This document shows, one piece after another, positions 1-6,799 of a stretch of DNA of 8,378 nt. The stretch's first letter is position 1. Each line of letters begins with the position of its first letter. The translations under genes were made by a program, and so were the position numbers. A model generated the notes under the pieces. It was not told the origin of the DNA and did no database searches. It saw only the letters and a program-made list of their open reading frames with translations. Origin of the DNA: Pedosphaera sp. (GTDB lineage: Bacteria; Verrucomicrobiota; Verrucomicrobiae; Limisphaerales; Pedosphaeraceae); the NCBI GenBank assembly GCA_028293265.1, contig JAQGPB010000581.1, positions 1 to 8,378 of the forward strand, read 5' to 3'.

Positions 1-2549
1 GGGTTGGACAATGCGTGTTGCGTGTTGCGTGTTGCGTGTTCCTGGTGGATACCCGAACCATTCGCCGCCGCCCGTGGGAGCCAGGTGCTTGGAGTTTCTC
101 TGGATGTTGGAGCTTGGTGCTTGGAGCTTTCACTCCCCATCTGCGGAAGATTCTCTCCAACCTTTTGCCGGGGATATAATTGATCCAGCCGGAACCGGTC
201 TTCACGCCAGGCATGCCCTTCAATTTCCGATTCCATGATGCGTTGCGGAAAGATCAGCAGCTTGCCGGTTTCACGCGCCGCGTGGCCGCACTCCATCATT
301 TTGAGGATAAGCTGCACCAGTCGCGGCGCGGCGGGTGTGGCACATTCCAGGGCGTCATGCAGCATCGTGTCTTGAAACAGCATTTTCGCCTCTGACGGGC
401 ACATCAGTTCCGCCAGCACACCGGGCAGATGCGCGCGCGCGGTGATCGTCCAAGCTGGTTGAACGTAAGCCGGGGAATTCGTGTAATCCAACGTCGCGAC
501 CGGCAGCCCGAGCAACATCGCTTCCAACATCGCCGTGGACGGCGTGGTGATCACCGCATCTACCTGCTGAAGAATTTCCGCCAGTTCGCTGCCGCTAAAA
601 TCCATTTCACCATTCCTCGGTGCCAGGCCAATTTCCTCGTCCAATCCCCGGGTCAGCCGCCAGACCGTCTCAACGCCAAAACCCCCGATGCTTTGTTGTT
701 CGCCGAGAAATTCCTTAAGGTCGCGCAACGCGGCGCGCACCGCCTGATGCTGGCCCTCGGCAAACCAGGGCGTAAGCGCGGTCATCACCAGCAGGCGAAA
801 CGGCTCGTCCGCCCGCTTGCGGCGTCGCTGCAATTCGCAATAGCGATCAAACCGCGGACTGCCCACGAGTTCGCACTTGCCCGCGTTGCCCCACGATTCC
901 AGAAAGCGCGCCTGTGAGCGGCCGAGGCAGGCGATTTTGTGTCCCAACGCCGGTTGAAAAATCGCGCCCGGCTCCAATTGCGGATGTTGCCACGTGTTGC
1001 GATATTCCAAAATGCCATCCGCCAAAATCAGCGTCGGAATATTCGCGGCCACCGCCTCCCGCACCAACCTCCGTCCCGGGTCCAGATAAGTATCGTGGGT
1101 TACAATCAACGCTGCATCCTTGAGCATGCCCACATCGGCGCGGACTGGATTGAAAGCCTTCCACGGAAGATTCAAGGCGGGCAGCCAACTGGCATAGAGC
1201 GGGTGGGTAGGATCACCGGTCAAGAGGACGATGTTTTTTTCACTCGAAGAGGAAATAATTTCGACGAGCGACGATGTTTCCTTCACCGCCGCGACCAGCC
1301 ACCATTCGGCGTGGTCCGCTTCGCTCGTGACGGGCAGGTTCACGCGCCGCAACTGTCGCGGAGCCTTTTGCAGTTTCATGCCGCCGCCCGCAGTTTGCCG
1401 GTAAATTTCTTTGAGGTTGAAAAATTGGCGGCACAGCTTGGCCAGCTTCGCGAAATCGAAAACATGAAAATGGCACGGATTCGGATCTTTCCCGGTTTCA
1501 TCCACCCAGAGATTCGGCACGGAGCAGAGAAAAACGCCGCTCGGTTTCAGCACACGCCACGCCTCGGCGAGAAACAATTCCGGCTGCCGCAAATGCTCGA
1601 TGGTTTCAAACGACACCACCAGCCCCGCCGAACCATCCGCAATTTGATCGAGCCGGTTCACATCCCCCGTGCAGTATTCAACATTCGCAAACCCGCCGCC
1701 GAAATTGGCGCGCGCATACTCGATGGCGAACGCGCTCTCATCCATCCCGATCACCCGCGCCTCCGGTGCGCCATGCGCTAGAATGGCGCTGCCATAACCC
1801 AGCCCGCATGCGGCATCCAAAACCAATCCATCCGCCGGCAAAAACCGCCCTGCCAGCATGTAACGCGCAAGGTGCGCATCCGAACGGCGGCCCGCTTCGC
1901 GCAGCATATCCGTATGCAGATCGCGCTCCGGCTTGAGGCTCGCCAACGGAAATTTTTCCAGCGCGGCGACGGGAATTTTTTCGAGCACCAGCGTGATCTG
2001 CCAGTCCTCAGTTTCGAGCGATTCGTAAGGCAGCAATGTTTGCGCGGCGGGATGTTTGCGAAAGCCGGCTTGAAAAAATTGCTGCTCCCACCAGACACGG
2101 TCGTGAATGGTCAGATGCCAGCGCTGGTCGCGGTCCGGGGTCGTGGCGAGTTGAATAAACAAGTACTGCCGCGTCACGCGATAAAACTCCGCGAGGGCCT
2201 GCGGCACGTCGGCTTCGGCCAAGTGTTCGAGGCAATCCGTGCTGACGATGGTTTGAAACGCCTCGTCCGGAAACGGCATCGCCAGCAGCGAACCCGCCTT
2301 GAACCGGCCCGGCGCGAAACGGTTCGCCTCGCTCACAACGCGTTCGGCGATGTCCATCCCCTGCGCCTCCAGGCCACGGTCCAAAAATGTCCGCACCAGC
2401 AGCCCCATGCCGGAGCCCACATCCAGGATGTTGCCTTGGCCGCAAACAGAAACAACCTGGTCGGCAATCAATCCCGGATTGCGGAAGGAATGGCTGCCCC
2501 AGCGGTCGGGCCGCGACCAATATTCATCGTATTCTTTTTGGTAATCCAT
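1..2549 (-). CDS. Fused methyltransferase-methyltransferase-glycosyltransferase protein (3' end outside window)
   Basis: Reading the minus strand codon by codon from the ATG at 2549-2547 gives 849 codons with no stop; the frame runs off the left edge, so the C-terminus is missing. An in-frame TGA lies about 55 bases upstream of the ATG and no earlier ATG is available. Three domains are visible. Residues ~1-200 are a class I SAM methyltransferase with motif I DVGSGMG (43-49) and a STDCLEHL block (103-110). Residues ~220-430 are a second Methyltransf_11/23-type domain with DAACGLGYG (245-253), SFETIEHL (313-320) and SVPNLW (343-348). Residues ~437-800 resemble a GT-B glycosyltransferase of the UDP-GlcNAc 2-epimerase/CDP-glycerol transferase type: LLTGD near the start, VGSPRFD in the middle, and ITTPSTAMLEAMLLGLPVAT (667-686) as the probable nucleotide-sugar-binding half. 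No signal peptide or membrane segment is seen, so it is probably cytoplasmic. Residues ~807-849 are encoded by intergenic-type repeats. A role in building and methylating a surface glycan is inferred. No good Shine-Dalgarno precedes the ATG. Confidence 0.85.
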   Translation of the reverse strand, partial: MDYQKEYDEYWSRPDRWGSHSFRNPGLIADQVVSVCGQGNILDVGSGMGLLVRTFLDRGLEAQGMDIAERVVSEANRFAPGRFKAGSLLAMPFPDEAFQTIVSTDCLEHLAEADVPQALAEFYRVTRQYLFIQLATTPDRDQRWHLTIHDRVWWEQQFFQAGFRKHPAAQTLLPYESLETEDWQITLVLEKIPVAALEKFPLASLKPERDLHTDMLREAGRRSDAHLARYMLAGRFLPADGLVLDAACGLGYGSAILAHGAPEARVIGMDESAFAIEYARANFGGGFANVEYCTGDVNRLDQIADGSAGLVVSFETIEHLRQPELFLAEAWRVLKPSGVFLCSVPNLWVDETGKDPNPCHFHVFDFAKLAKLCRQFFNLKEIYRQTAGGGMKLQKAPRQLRRVNLPVTSEADHAEWWLVAAVKETSSLVEIISSSSEKNIVLLTGDPTHPLYASWLPALNLPWKAFNPVRADVGMLKDAALIVTHDTYLDPGRRLVREAVAANIPTLILADGILEYRNTWQHPQLEPGAIFQPALGHKIACLGRSQARFLESWGNAGKCELVGSPRFDRYCELQRRRKRADEPFRLLVMTALTPWFAEGQHQAVRAALRDLKEFLGEQQSIGGFGVETVWRLTRGLDEEIGLAPRNGEMDFSGSELAEILQQVDAVITTPSTAMLEAMLLGLPVATLDYTNSPAYVQPAWTITARAHLPGVLAELMCPSEAKMLFQDTMLHDALECATPAAPRLVQLILKMMECGHAARETGKLLIFPQRIMESEIEGHAWREDRFRLDQLYPRQKVGENLPQMGSESSKHQAPTSRETPSTWLPRAAANGSGIHQEHATRNTQHALSN
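13..40. repeat. Tandem 7-bp repeat, four exact copies
   Basis: Four perfect consecutive copies of GCGTGTT occupy these 28 bases. A 7-bp unit shifts frame with each copy, so gain or loss of one unit would change the C-terminus of the minus-strand methyltransferase/glycosyltransferase frame that reads through it (visible there as HATRNTQHA). It has the look of an intergenic simple repeat rather than protein-selected sequence. Confidence 0.9.
81..131. repeat. Dispersed ~36-bp repeat (copy 1) with an extra partial unit
   Basis: The segment 96-131 matches the right arm of the inverted repeat at 7971-8007, differing by one small indel (GGTGCTTGG here against GGACGCTTGG there). Bases 85-94 repeat the GTGCTTGGAG core once more. 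The repeat lies inside the 3' part of the large minus-strand frame and encodes its tail (SKHQAPTSRETPSTW). Two further arms occur around 7882-8007, so this is a dispersed element. No open frame or hairpin of its own is evident in this single copy. Confidence 0.8.
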
Positions 2550-2608
2550 CGAAGTGCGCCGTTTATTTTGATGCTCAGGTAGTCTGAAAGTTTTGGCCCC
2601 AATCACAA

Positions 2609-2624
2609 TAGGGTCGTGACCCTA
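2609..2624. promoter_or_regulatory. Near-perfect palindrome in the divergent intergenic region
   Basis: TAGGGTC and GACCCTA form 7-bp inverted arms around a GT centre. The site lies between two divergent genes, 60 bases upstream of the minus-strand ATG (2549) and about 80 bases upstream of the plus-strand ATG (2706). Size, symmetry and place fit an operator for a dimeric regulator controlling both genes, but no regulator is linked to it and no clear -10/-35 pair was found nearby. It could also be a remnant of a short extragenic repeat. Confidence 0.35.
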
Positions 2625-2705
2625 CTGGCGGAATGGTGTTTTCGATGGTACTCAACGTTCGCGGCTGTCACGGACTTCCAGTCCCACCGTGGCCCGCTGA
2701 TTGAT

Positions 2706-3674
2706 ATGACGTTTTTCAAGCAAACCCGCCCCCTGCGCCTGTTCACCAGTCCACGGTTGTCCTACCTCGTCTTCGCCAGCCCCAAATCCGGCACCACCTG
2801 GCTGCAATGCCTCCTGTCGCATCATCCCGCGACGGTCTGCGCCGAATCGCGGCCCTTTGGGGACTATTTCAACCCCGGACCCGCAGCCATGCCCCATCTG
2901 ACGCTGGAAAAATATTGCGGCATCCTCGGCGGCCACTTTGCGCCCGCCGTACCGGGATTGCAGCCGGAAGACGGCGCGTTTTATCAGAGGCTGCTTTTCA
3001 ATCTGCTCGATACCGTGGCGGCAACCGCGCTGGCCGCCACGGGCAAATCCGTTTACGGCGAAAAATTCACGCCTTACCGCGGCACCGCCGGACCTGCGCT
3101 TGCGTCGCTGCACGAATACCATCCGGGAATCAAATTCGTGAACCTGACGCGGGATGGACGCGACGTCATCGCTTCCGGCGCGGCGCAATGGTTGAATCAC
3201 CGTCTCCGGCACTCGCGGCCGGAAGAGCGGGAAATTTTTGAGGATGCCCTGCGCAGCCACACCATTCTGCCGGAAGACTTCGAGCTGTTCCTGGCTTGCT
3301 GGATGGAAGCAGTGGAGGCGGGCCTGGCGGCGAGGAATCTGTTCGGTCATTATCTGCAGGTCAGCTATGAAGCGCTGGTCGCCGACCCGGTCTCGCAAAC
3401 GGCGGCGCTGTTCGATTTTCTGGGCCTCAAATCCAATCCGGCAACCGTGCGTGCCTGCGTGGAGGCCACCTCCTTCAACAAGCTGTCGGGCGGAAGGAAG
3501 CGCGGTGAGGAGGACCTCAGCAGTTTTTTCAGGAAGGGCCAAGCTGGTGACTGGAAGAATTGGTTTACCAGCGAGCAACGGCATTTGTTTGACGAGGCTG
3601 CGGGACATTTGTTGGAGGAACTGGGTTATGCCCGCGAAACCATGCCGGAATTTTGCCCGGCCGGGCTGCCTTGA
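2706..3674 (+). CDS. PAPS-dependent sulfotransferase
   Basis: The 322-residue product is a sulfotransferase that would move a sulfuryl group from 3'-phosphoadenosine-5'-phosphosulfate to a hydroxyl or amine of an acceptor. The 5'-phosphosulfate loop is PKSGTTW at residues 26-32, straight after a hydrophobic beta strand (LSYLVFAS). The 3'-phosphate site is NLTRDGRDVIASG at about 146-158, with Arg149 and Ser157 in the expected places. A basic, Gly-rich KLSGGRKRGEE stretch near residue 270 fits the conserved C-terminal PAPS-contact region of the family. Length is normal for the family and there is no signal peptide or membrane segment. I chose the ATG at 2706 because it sits just before the first strand; the frame is open back to a GTG at 2616, but that codon lies inside a palindrome and the extra 30 residues look non-protein-like. 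It diverges from the methyltransferase/glycosyltransferase gene, so a glycan acceptor is plausible, but this is inference. Confidence 0.93.
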   Translation: MTFFKQTRPLRLFTSPRLSYLVFASPKSGTTWLQCLLSHHPATVCAESRPFGDYFNPGPAAMPHLTLEKYCGILGGHFAPAVPGLQPEDGAFYQRLLFNLLDTVAATALAATGKSVYGEKFTPYRGTAGPALASLHEYHPGIKFVNLTRDGRDVIASGAAQWLNHRLRHSRPEEREIFEDALRSHTILPEDFELFLACWMEAVEAGLAARNLFGHYLQVSYEALVADPVSQTAALFDFLGLKSNPATVRACVEATSFNKLSGGRKRGEEDLSSFFRKGQAGDWKNWFTSEQRHLFDEAAGHLLEELGYARETMPEFCPAGLP

Positions 3675-3724
3675 ACGGAGATGCAACCCGGCCGCTGAAC
3701 TGCGTTGAAACTTGAACGCGAGGA

Positions 3725-4168
3725 TCACAAACCCACGATGATCCGCTCCCACTCGAGGTCCAATTCGCGGCAGATGTCCCGGAGTGCGTCGAGGCTGTAG
3801 TCGTGGAAAAAGCGTTGCGGCTTTTCCAGGCTGCGAGTGACGCACCAGCCAACCATCTCCTCAAAATGTGTCACCGTCATGCCTTCGGCCCGGCAATGGT
3901 GGAAGATGTTGGCGGCAATTTCTTCCGGCGTCAGCGGCTTGGCCTGGCACCGGACAGCCAGGAGTTCGCACGGGCGCACTCCCAGGACCGAGCAGAATCG
4001 TTGAATGTCGGCCGGCGAATGCACCGCGGTCAGTTCGTCATCATCCGATTCGATGCTTCGCAGCAAACTGTGCGAAAGACACATGCGCCGGGCGGCTTCT
4101 TCGGGCGGGAGACCGGCCCGCTCGCGCGCCTCGCGGAAGGCGATGGGATGGGAAGCTCTGGTTTGCAT
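3725..4168 (-). CDS. XRE-family helix-turn-helix regulator with a C-terminal extension
   Basis: The 147-residue product has an N-terminal HTH_3/XRE fold at about residues 9-70: FREARERAGLPPEEAARRM, LSHSLLRSIES as the likely recognition region, then ADIQRFCSVLGVRPCELL, which is the usual end of this fold. Residues 78-147 form a second helical part beginning LTPEEIAANIFHHC and ending with the acidic, Trp-containing LRDICRELDLEWERIIVGL; I do not recognise this as a named domain. It probably binds DNA as a dimer and acts as a local or housekeeping transcription regulator; the target is unknown. The ATG at 4168 is chosen because GGAG lies at 4172-4175 just upstream, and an earlier in-frame TTG would overlap that ribosome site. 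It converges on the sulfotransferase with a 50-bp gap and is divergent from the TPR gene. An 8-bp direct repeat at the start codon could be a self-regulatory site. Confidence 0.82.
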   Translation of the reverse strand: MQTRASHPIAFREARERAGLPPEEAARRMCLSHSLLRSIESDDDELTAVHSPADIQRFCSVLGVRPCELLAVRCQAKPLTPEEIAANIFHHCRAEGMTVTHFEEMVGWCVTRSLEKPQRFFHDYSLDALRDICRELDLEWERIIVGL

Positions 4169-4190
4169 AATCTCCAATATTTATAATCTC
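4167..4190 (-). promoter_or_regulatory. Leader of the XRE gene: direct repeat and ribosome site
   Basis: ATAATCTC occurs at 4167-4174 and again at 4183-4190, a period of 16 bp. Read on the minus strand, the proximal copy contains GGAG (4172-4175), three bases before the ATG, and the distal copy overlaps an AT-rich TATAAA-like stretch. A pair of half-sites on one helix face over the start of an HTH gene is typical of autorepression, but chance in an AT-rich leader is possible. No matching -35 at 17 bp was found. Confidence 0.35.
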
Positions 4191-4450
4191 TGGGTTAAAC
4201 GTCTGCCCCAACCCGTGGGGCTGTCAACCCTTCGGCTGAAATGAGATAAGAATTGTGCGTGGCTGCTGGCTGGTGGCGGGATGGGTTCAGGATCGCCGCA
4301 AAGTCCCATTACCTATAGCACGTTTTGAGGCGAGAGCAAATTTTGTTTTGTCCGTTGGTTGGCGCGGAGTTTTTCACCAAATCTGTTAAGTTTGCGCGCA
4401 GCCCCTTCAATCCCCACTTTTGGCTCGCCTCCCCGCGCCCGCAATGGTAT
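4191..4450. other. Divergent intergenic region between the XRE and TPR genes
   Basis: This stretch of about 260 bp has no convincing gene. It must carry the promoters of the minus-strand regulator and, probably, of the plus-strand TPR gene. It holds a short hairpin, GCCCCA-ACCCG-TGGGGC (4205-4221). The frame of the TPR gene is open back to a TTG at 4325, but that part lacks protein-like features before the signal peptide. No clear sigma-70 pair could be assigned on either strand. Confidence 0.5.
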
Positions 4451-6019
4451 ATGATGCGACGATTGCAGATTCTTTTTATGCGTCGTGGTTTTGTTTTTTT
4501 ATGTTGCTGCCTGCTGGCCCTCACGGTGCGCGGGGCGACGCCGGAACTCGGCAAGGACGCCTTGCGCAAGCTCGTCAGACTGCCCTCCATCGCCTTCGAG
4601 GCCACCTGGGCGTTTGATCCCGAACGCGGCTTTTCCGTCGGCTCGAACGAGGCGAAAGTCCTCGCCAAGATCGCCGATCTGCGCCAGCAGATGAAACACG
4701 ATCCCGGCGACGCGGAAAATTACCTGCAAATTGCTGAACTGTATTCCTCGCTCAATGACTCCGCGAACGCCCGCAAAACTTATAGCCGCGCGGCCGACTT
4801 CTTCCGCAAGCGCCTCGAACTGCAACCCGATGACGGCCTCTTGCTCACCGGCCTGGGACCGGCATTGGACGGCTCCGGCAAGACGCAGGAAGCCGAAAGC
4901 GTGTTGCGCCAGGCAGTGCGCCTTGCTCCCAAGGAATGGAAATGCCGCGTCGCCCTCGGCCGCTTCCTCGACGCGCAGGCGCGCCGGGACACCGCCTCGG
5001 ACAAGGTGTTGCTCGCGCAGCGGGAGCTGGCTGAAGCGGGCGAATGTTTCGACCGCGCGGCGTCCCTCGCGCCGGAAACGGGCGAGATTTATTTCCGGCG
5101 CGGCATGCACCGCTCTTTGCGCGCCATGTTGCTCAACCAGATCCGGGTCGCGGAAGGCGAACAGCCCAACGATGTGCTGCTGGACGACAACCAGTTTTCC
5201 GAAGCGGCCCTCGCCGACCTCCAGCGCGCCAGCCGGTTGCAATCCGGCGACCATGCGTTGATCGGCAGCGTGGTGCTGTTCGAGATTTACACCGTCAACG
5301 CCCGCCACGGGCGGATGAACTGGGCGGACTTTTCCTGGAGCAGCTTGCCGGAGAAATCACAGCGCTCCATCCGCGATGCCGTCACGCGCCTCGAAAATCT
5401 CGCGCAGGATTCGGACCCGCAGCAGGCGGCCGGCGCGCTGGAAGTGCTCGGGATTTTGCAGGGGCCGATTCTGCACGAGCCGCGCAACTGCATCGCCCAT
5501 CTCCGCCGCGCCCTCGCGCTGGACCCTGCGCGCGAGCAGGCCTGGGAAGTGCTCGCCGCCACGCTCGCCCAATCGGAACGCTACGACGATCTGCTCACCG
5601 CCTGCGAAGACCGCGTCAAACAAAAAGAATCCGCCCGCAGCCATCTCATGCTCGCCAAGGCGTTCGAGAAATCGAAACTGTGGGATGAATCCGAGAGTGA
5701 AATCCTGGAAGCCTTGAGAATGGCCCCGAACAACTTCACCGCCACTCTCTCCGAGGCCGCGCTGGTGCTCCGCCGCAGCCAGGACGACGGGCAGTTGCCC
5801 GAGGCCAACAGTTGGCTGGCGCGTTCCGAGCGGTTGCTAAGCGAGACGCCCGCCGTGCAGCGCAACACGCAACTGATCGTGGACCTCACGCTCACCCGCA
5901 GCATTTATTTCGCGTTGAACGACGAGGTCGAATCCGCCCGGCAATGGGCCAAGGCCGTCCTCAACCAGGACAAAAACAACAAGCGCGCCCACGAAATTCT
6001 GGCGGCGATGGATTATTGA
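4451..6019 (+). CDS. Exported TPR-repeat protein
   Basis: The 522-residue product starts with a signal peptide: basic residues (RR), the hydrophobic run FVFLCCCLLALTV, and a likely cleavage after RGA at about residue 29. The rest is mostly paired helices with tetratricopeptide character: 88-121 (YLQIAELYSSLNDSANARKT), 127-160 (ending VLRQAVRLAP), about 196-230, about 330-365 (LRRALALDPA), about 400-436 (ALRMAPNN) and 485-520. These form a protein-binding scaffold, probably periplasmic; no enzymatic motif is seen and the partner is unknown. The start is uncertain: ATG at 4451, 4454 or 4478 would all keep the signal peptide, and none has a Shine-Dalgarno. The ATG at 4478 gives the most typical signal length. 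A REP hairpin lies 18 bp after the stop and may help end or stabilise the transcript. Confidence 0.87.
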   Translation: MMRRLQILFMRRGFVFLCCCLLALTVRGATPELGKDALRKLVRLPSIAFEATWAFDPERGFSVGSNEAKVLAKIADLRQQMKHDPGDAENYLQIAELYSSLNDSANARKTYSRAADFFRKRLELQPDDGLLLTGLGPALDGSGKTQEAESVLRQAVRLAPKEWKCRVALGRFLDAQARRDTASDKVLLAQRELAEAGECFDRAASLAPETGEIYFRRGMHRSLRAMLLNQIRVAEGEQPNDVLLDDNQFSEAALADLQRASRLQSGDHALIGSVVLFEIYTVNARHGRMNWADFSWSSLPEKSQRSIRDAVTRLENLAQDSDPQQAAGALEVLGILQGPILHEPRNCIAHLRRALALDPAREQAWEVLAATLAQSERYDDLLTACEDRVKQKESARSHLMLAKAFEKSKLWDESESEILEALRMAPNNFTATLSEAALVLRRSQDDGQLPEANSWLARSERLLSETPAVQRNTQLIVDLTLTRSIYFALNDEVESARQWAKAVLNQDKNNKRAHEILAAMDY

Positions 6020-6036
6020 GGCACTGTCGCACCTCC

Positions 6037-6072
6037 GCCAGGTCTTGGACTGCGGCAGTCCTCTGCCGCTTT
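6037..6072 (+). repeat. REP element, left copy flanking the transposase
   Basis: The hairpin is GCGGCAG (6052-6058), TCCT loop, CTGCCGC (6063-6069), preceded by GCCAGGTCTTGGAC and followed by TTTC. It is the inverted partner of the element at 6734-6770; the two differ by a one-base indel near GCCAG(C)GTC, C/G before the stem, and T/C in the loop. It lies between the TPR stop and the transposase start. Confidence 0.85.
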
Positions 6073-6116
6073 CGAATAATCCACGATCATCAAACCGTCC
6101 CCGCGAGTTTCCACGC

Positions 6117-6146
6117 TTGCCGAGATTAATTTCAAACGTTTATTCT
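6117..6146 (+). promoter_or_regulatory. Possible weak promoter of the transposase
   Basis: TTGCCG (6117-6122) and TATTCT (6141-6146) are separated by 18 bp and each match four of six sigma-70 consensus bases. Transcription from it would begin at about the ATG at 6153, which would explain the absence of a Shine-Dalgarno (leaderless message). Both points are tentative; weak expression is usual for transposases of this type. Confidence 0.25.
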
Positions 6147-6152
6147 GCCACC

Positions 6153-6722
6153 ATGCCCGCGCCCAAAACGCCATGGCCGCACGCCCCCACCCACCGACTT
6201 GCGGAGGGCGGAACTTTTTTCGTCACGGCAAGCACGTTTCACAAGCAACACCATTTCCGGGGTGCCAAACGCCTGGGCGTCCTCCATCGCGGGTTGCTGG
6301 CGGTCGCGCAGGATTTCGGCTGGCAAATGGAAGCTTGGGCCGTGTTTTCAAACCATTACCATTTCGTTGCCCATTCGCCTGCCGGGGCGACCGATGCCAC
6401 CAGATTGTCTCCGATGTTGAAGACCCTTCATGTGGAAACCAGCGGTTGGTTAAACAAGCTCGACGCGGCTCCGGAGCGGAAGGTGTGGTTCAATTTTCGC
6501 GAGACCCGGTTGACCTACCAACGTTCCTACTTCGCCCGGCTCAATTACACGCATCAGAATCCGGTAAAGCATGGGCTGGTGCCGGTCGCCAACCAATATC
6601 CATGGTGTTCCGCCGCGTGGTTTGAGCGCACCGCCTCGCCAGCGCAGGTCAACAGCATCTACCGCTTCCGGACGGACAAATTGCTGCTGCCGGACGATTA
6701 TCAGCCTGCGACTGAATGGTAG
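6153..6722 (+). CDS. REP-associated tyrosine transposase (RAYT, Y1/IS200-like)
   Basis: The 189-residue product belongs to the Y1 (HUH) transposase superfamily, domesticated RAYT branch, thought to nick and join single-stranded REP sequences. The start of the domain reads RLAEGGTFFVTAST (beta 1). The metal-binding HUH motif is His-Tyr-His at residues 68-70 within AVFSNHYHFVAHSP. The likely catalytic tyrosine is Tyr132 in LNYTHQNPVKHGLV, matching the family's 'Y-h-x-N-P' block; Tyr126 is a weaker alternative. PWCSAAWFER (150-159) is the family's usual closing motif. The frame is open upstream to 6045, but that stretch is REP sequence, so the ATG at 6153 is preferred. The gene appears intact and has one inverted REP 80 bp before it and one 11 bp after it, the normal RAYT arrangement. 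It converges on the LOG-family gene. Confidence 0.92.
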   Translation: MPAPKTPWPHAPTHRLAEGGTFFVTASTFHKQHHFRGAKRLGVLHRGLLAVAQDFGWQMEAWAVFSNHYHFVAHSPAGATDATRLSPMLKTLHVETSGWLNKLDAAPERKVWFNFRETRLTYQRSYFARLNYTHQNPVKHGLVPVANQYPWCSAAWFERTASPAQVNSIYRFRTDKLLLPDDYQPATEW

Positions 6723-6733
6723 CCGTGTATGAG

Positions 6734-6770
6734 AAAGCGGCAGGGGACTGCCGCACTCCAAGACGCTGGC
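6734..6770 (-). repeat. REP element, right copy flanking the transposase
   Basis: The hairpin arms are GCGGCAG (6737-6743) and CTGCCGC (6748-6754) with a GGGA loop. On the minus strand it reads GCCAGCGTCTTGGAG, then stem, loop, stem and TTTC, with a GGAG tetranucleotide next to the stem as known for GTAG/GGAG REP families. It lies in the convergent gap between the transposase and LOG-family stops, where it may also act as a bidirectional transcript end. Confidence 0.87.
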
Positions 6771-6799
6771 GCGACCAACTCCGCTTCTGCAACGTACGC

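Noticed and set aside
1..40. CRISPR-like array
   Set aside because: The repeat is a 7-bp pure tandem with no spacers; no direct repeats of 23-40 bp with unique spacers occur anywhere in the window.
939..1781. Long open plus-strand frame opposite the methyltransferase/glycosyltransferase gene
   Set aside because: Its translation is rich in Arg, His and Gln without domain character, while the minus-strand frame has three recognisable folds. It is a GC-driven antisense shadow; the same applies to 1872-2582 plus.
2008..2520. Minus-strand frames inside the first gene (2008-2520, 1778-2098, 847-1188)
   Set aside because: They lie in other phases of the same strand; the frame that starts at 2549 carries all methyltransferase motifs without interruption, so no frameshift needs to be invoked.
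3702..3719. Possible bidirectional terminator between convergent genes (GCGTT, 8-base loop, AACGC)
   Set aside because: The stem is only five base pairs and no T-run follows on either strand.
2652..3845. 397-codon minus-strand frame opposite the sulfotransferase
   Set aside because: Composition is Arg/Gln-rich with no motif, and it fully overlaps a gene with clear PAPS-binding motifs and part of the XRE gene.
4222..4227. Perfect TTGACA on the minus strand upstream of the XRE gene
   Set aside because: At the proper 16-18 bp spacing there is no -10-like hexamer (AGACGT falls there), so it is not a supported promoter.
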